A stretch of 64,000 nucleotides of DNA from Mangifera indica (lineage: Eukaryota; Streptophyta; Magnoliopsida; Sapindales; Anacardiaceae). Below are positions 61,185 through 64,000 of this stretch, piece by piece (position 1 is the stretch's first letter; each line of letters begins with the position of its first letter). The DNA lies in assembly GCF_011075055.1 (NCBI RefSeq), contig NC_058139.1, positions 13,537,584-13,601,583 of the forward strand, in the 5' to 3' direction. Under the pieces are notes generated by a model. That model searched no databases and was not told the DNA's origin. It saw only the letters and a list, made by a program, of their open reading frames with translations. Both the position numbers and the translations under genes were made by a program.

Positions 61185-62003
61185 AATAATTTCTTGGTCA
61201 TATACATTCTATTATGTGATCTTCCCACCAAAGGGAAGAGAGGCAGAAAAACTAAAAACCAGAGGTGAGTGTACAACTATAACCATACCAATTTTTTTGA
61301 CATGTATCGAGTTTCAAGATGTATATCTTAAAACCATATTATACACAAAAATTTGTGATTTTTTTGGCTCCATTGCTTGTAGACCTTAGCTACCCCAAGT
61401 GTTGAGGCTTTCGGCACCGTACCAGATTATTTGATTGATTGTTTAACTAGACAAATTTTCTTGTGAAGATTATTACCACTAAGTCTTAAGCCTTTTGAAA
61501 AGATAATTCTTGGCTCACATTTTGAATGATTCAATAAATTGATGCCTAAATGAACAAATATATATCATAGAAGTCACAAGTTTTTCTGATAATCCATTAA
61601 AGTAATAGTTGATTGAGGCTTAATTTTCTTTTATAAGGAGAAATCTTTCTTTGAGTCAGACTTGCCCTTCAAGATTAATCCGGTTACACCGATCAGTTGA
61701 AAGCATACCAAACAAATTCTAAGACAATAATTCAAAAATACTTTTCTTTCCAGAAAAACACATGGTTTGAAAAGCCTGAGTGAAAACGGAAAGGTAGTCT
61801 GCCCAGTCTTGTTCCCCACCCCAGCTATATTTTCTGCAAAGTAACAAAAAATTCTTTTTACAATATTTAGGGTAATTAATTCAGATACTTACTATTGAGG
61901 AGCACAAACAAAAACAGTCAATATTTGATGGACTATAACTTGCGGTCAATTGATTCCATTAATGTCAAGATTGTTCTATCTTTAATTTTCCAACAAAACT
62001 TTA
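61185..62003 (+). other. 3' UTR and downstream sequence of the UBP2-like gene
   Basis: An AATAAA signal lies at 61533-61538, about 350 bp after the stop. No other gene is seen; the frame at 61045-61389 overlaps the last exon in the wrong frame. Confidence 0.5.
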
Positions 62004-62484
62004 GGAGACGTTTGATTTGGGTAATATTTTATTACCAAAATAGAAAGATTACCTTGAAGATAGATTACTTAAAAGATTACTGGATATAAATGATTACTAT
62101 GTTTGATAAAATTTGATAGGTATAAATAATTATTGTGTTTGGTTAAAGATAATAAAAAATTAATAGTAAATTATTTTACTTAAATGCCCTTAAATATAAT
62201 TATATTTATATATTTTTTATATTATTTGTCATATTAATTAAAAATAAATTTATTTTTATATAAAAAAATTAATAAATAATAATATAATTATAATAAACTT
62301 AAGATTACCTCAGTAATCTTTAAATACCTAAGGTAAATGTGGTAATCAGATTACCACCTATATTACTTGTCACGTCAGCATTGATAATAGAAGATTACTA
62401 TAATCTTTTATTACTGGCAAACCAAATAAAGGAATAAAAGATAGATTACCAAGACAATCTTACAATCTCCCAACCAAACGCCCC
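62004..62484. mobile_element. Harbinger/Tourist-like MITE
   Basis: Terminal repeats GGAGACGTTTGATTTGGG and, on the other strand, GGGGCGTTTGGTTGGG are flanked by TTA on both sides (62001-62003, 62485-62487). The interior has repeated agattac/gtaatc words and no ORF. The TTA duplication and TIR indicate a PIF/Harbinger-derived MITE. Confidence 0.8.
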
Positions 62485-62487
62485 TTA

Positions 62488-64000
62488 AATTAACAACCCA
62501 AACCTGTCGACCTCCTATTTAAAATCTCATTTACAATCTGTGTATCTTAAAACTTGAAATCAAAAATAAAAAAATTCATTATATCTAGATATTAAAATTA
62601 CTCTTAACTTAAAATTCCACGTTTTATACATAATGTGTTGCTGGAAGGCTAGAAGCTACAATTTTGAACCATACGGGAAATTTCACTTAGCATAAGCATA
62701 CATAGCATGTGTAAAATCTTGGAAAACCTCGAATCGACTTGAGTTAACTAAACTTTTACTCTACATAATGTGCTATTGGAGAGATAAAAGCAACAATTGT
62801 GATTAAGATGAGGTTTTGTTTTGTAATATTTCACTTAGATTAAGATAAAAGAAAAATACCATATTTTACGTAATTGAGCTTCTTTTTCTTCTTTAAATTC
62901 TAAAATAGTCCATCTTATATCTTTAGTATTATTGTTGTAGGATTGATAAAAATGTCGGATGTTATGGTGTTAATTGGGTATAAAAAAAAAAAAAAATTGT
63001 AAAACGACCGAGAGTAACACAATGAATTATACGGAAGAAAACAAAAAATTGTTATAATCCATTTGTACATAGTGCACAATGAATTGGTTAGGTTATTAAT
63101 TATTATCGATCTGAGTATTGATTGTAGGCTAAATGCTTTCCTTTCCAGGTTACCATGAAATTCGATAATGCAATCAATGGGATGTCATACAACATTTGAG
63201 GATGATAATAATTTTGCTTGCAGCATTGCTCTTTCTAAGAAACTGATATAACTCTTTATCTCTATTTGTGACAGTTACTCCTAAATCGAGAAGAACTTGC
63301 CTAGTTCATGGTTTCAAAGCACATCTATTTGAAGCTGAGAAAAACCTGCAGAATGAGACAATACATATGACTTTCTAAACCATCCAACCCATTTCAAGGG
63401 AAGCAAAAATGGTTTTCCCTTGAAGACCAATATTGGAGAGGATGCATCAATGTAAAACCTCTCTGCAACCGTGTGCCCTCTATGCCTACCCCTGGATGAG
63501 AACGTACAAGATTCAAGTCTAGAAAATTCACATAAAAAAATAACATAACCTAAATACATATTGACAAAAGTAAAGTTCAAAACATTAAAATATTTCATTT
63601 CATCAACTATCAATTAAAATTATCCAACTCACTTCAATTAATTTGCAGTTTAAAGATGTTTTCCAACTTGACAATAAATAGTCTTTATTGAATCCAATAT
63701 TTCTATGCGGAAGAATAAAAGAAATATGATCTTAAATTAGGCATCATCATTTTCAAAGTTTTATCTTCTTCCCCTCATGCTTTGGCCGACTGCACCGTTG
63801 TCCCACAACTTCCGATCACCTATTATATGCAAAAGCATTAAAAACCATGGCGTGAGTGCTAATCACTTAGTAAGTAATTGATCTTTCTAATCCTTAAGTC
63901 ATGGACATTGTCTAACATTAATCTTAAAACATAGACATGATCATAACTATTTACACTACATCCAAAATATTATATCATTCAAGCACATAACATATATGAT
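62488..64000. other. Sequence at right edge of the window, nothing recognised
   Basis: AT-rich. The 99-codon - frame at 63314-63613 has no recognisable domain. If another gene lies to the right, its body is outside the window. Confidence 0.3.

Noticed and set aside
61045..61389. 114-codon frame overlapping the last UBP2 exon
   Set aside because: It is in a different frame from the recognised USP His box and runs into the 3' UTR.

Overview
The window is a stretch of nuclear chromosome from a flowering plant, most probably a eudicot. It is very AT-rich and dominated by plant transposable elements. The one apparently intact protein gene has plant-style GT-AG introns and encodes a UBP1/UBP2-type ubiquitin-specific protease. 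Nothing in the window is prokaryotic. The species cannot be named from the sequence alone.

Left part (1-20.5 kb). Two related foldback/TIR elements (107-875 and 1126-1567) lie beside a large, decayed Mutator-like element (MULE). The MULE has a transposase pseudogene on + (2424-4800). Convergent to it on - is a second pseudogene that begins with a DUF1985-like domain (19523 downward) and ends with a Ulp1/C48 cysteine-protease domain (about 5730-5340). Between these ends are four to five tandem copies of a two-exon module (6.7-8.0 kb). A 10-kb Athila-type Ty3/gypsy retrotransposon (8326-18326; tRNA-Asp primer site, 1.4-kb LTRs, degraded gag-PR-RT-RH-INT) has split this second gene, with a truncated extra LTR piece (8003-8325) fused to its left end.

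Middle (20.5-53 kb). After unrecognised AT-rich sequence with LTR-like relics come two same-orientation copies of one Tekay/Del-like chromovirus family with unusually long LTRs (2.3-3.1 kb) and an initiator-tRNA-Met primer site: copy A (26002-36009) and copy B (42216-50792). A has lost the RNase H region but keeps most of integrase and the chromodomain; B keeps RT and RNase H but has lost the integrase core. B has a perfect 5-bp target duplication (GACTT) and sits inside an older solo LTR (41151-52062) with its own perfect duplication (CTATC), giving a readable insertion order. The LTRs contain a 445-bp tandem unit in 1, 2 or 3 copies, a 191-bp triplicate, (AT)n runs and pure GA tracts.

Right part (52-64 kb). 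A SINE-like insert (52628-52730), a G/C-rich non-autonomous hAT-like element (53320-54213) and an AT-rich foldback (55437-55600) precede the UBP2-like gene. That gene has a leader intron (56058-56603), a long first coding exon (56610-59344), a 1.6-kb intron and a short exon carrying the catalytic His (60950-61184). A Harbinger/Tourist-like MITE with TTA duplications (62004-62484) lies downstream. The last 1.5 kb shows no recognisable gene.

Apart from the UBP2-like gene, every coding region seen is broken by stops, frameshifts or deletions. The most unusual structures are the DUF1985-Ulp1 MULE with its repeated exon pair, the complementary deletions of the two chromovirus copies, and the varying LTR tandem repeat.
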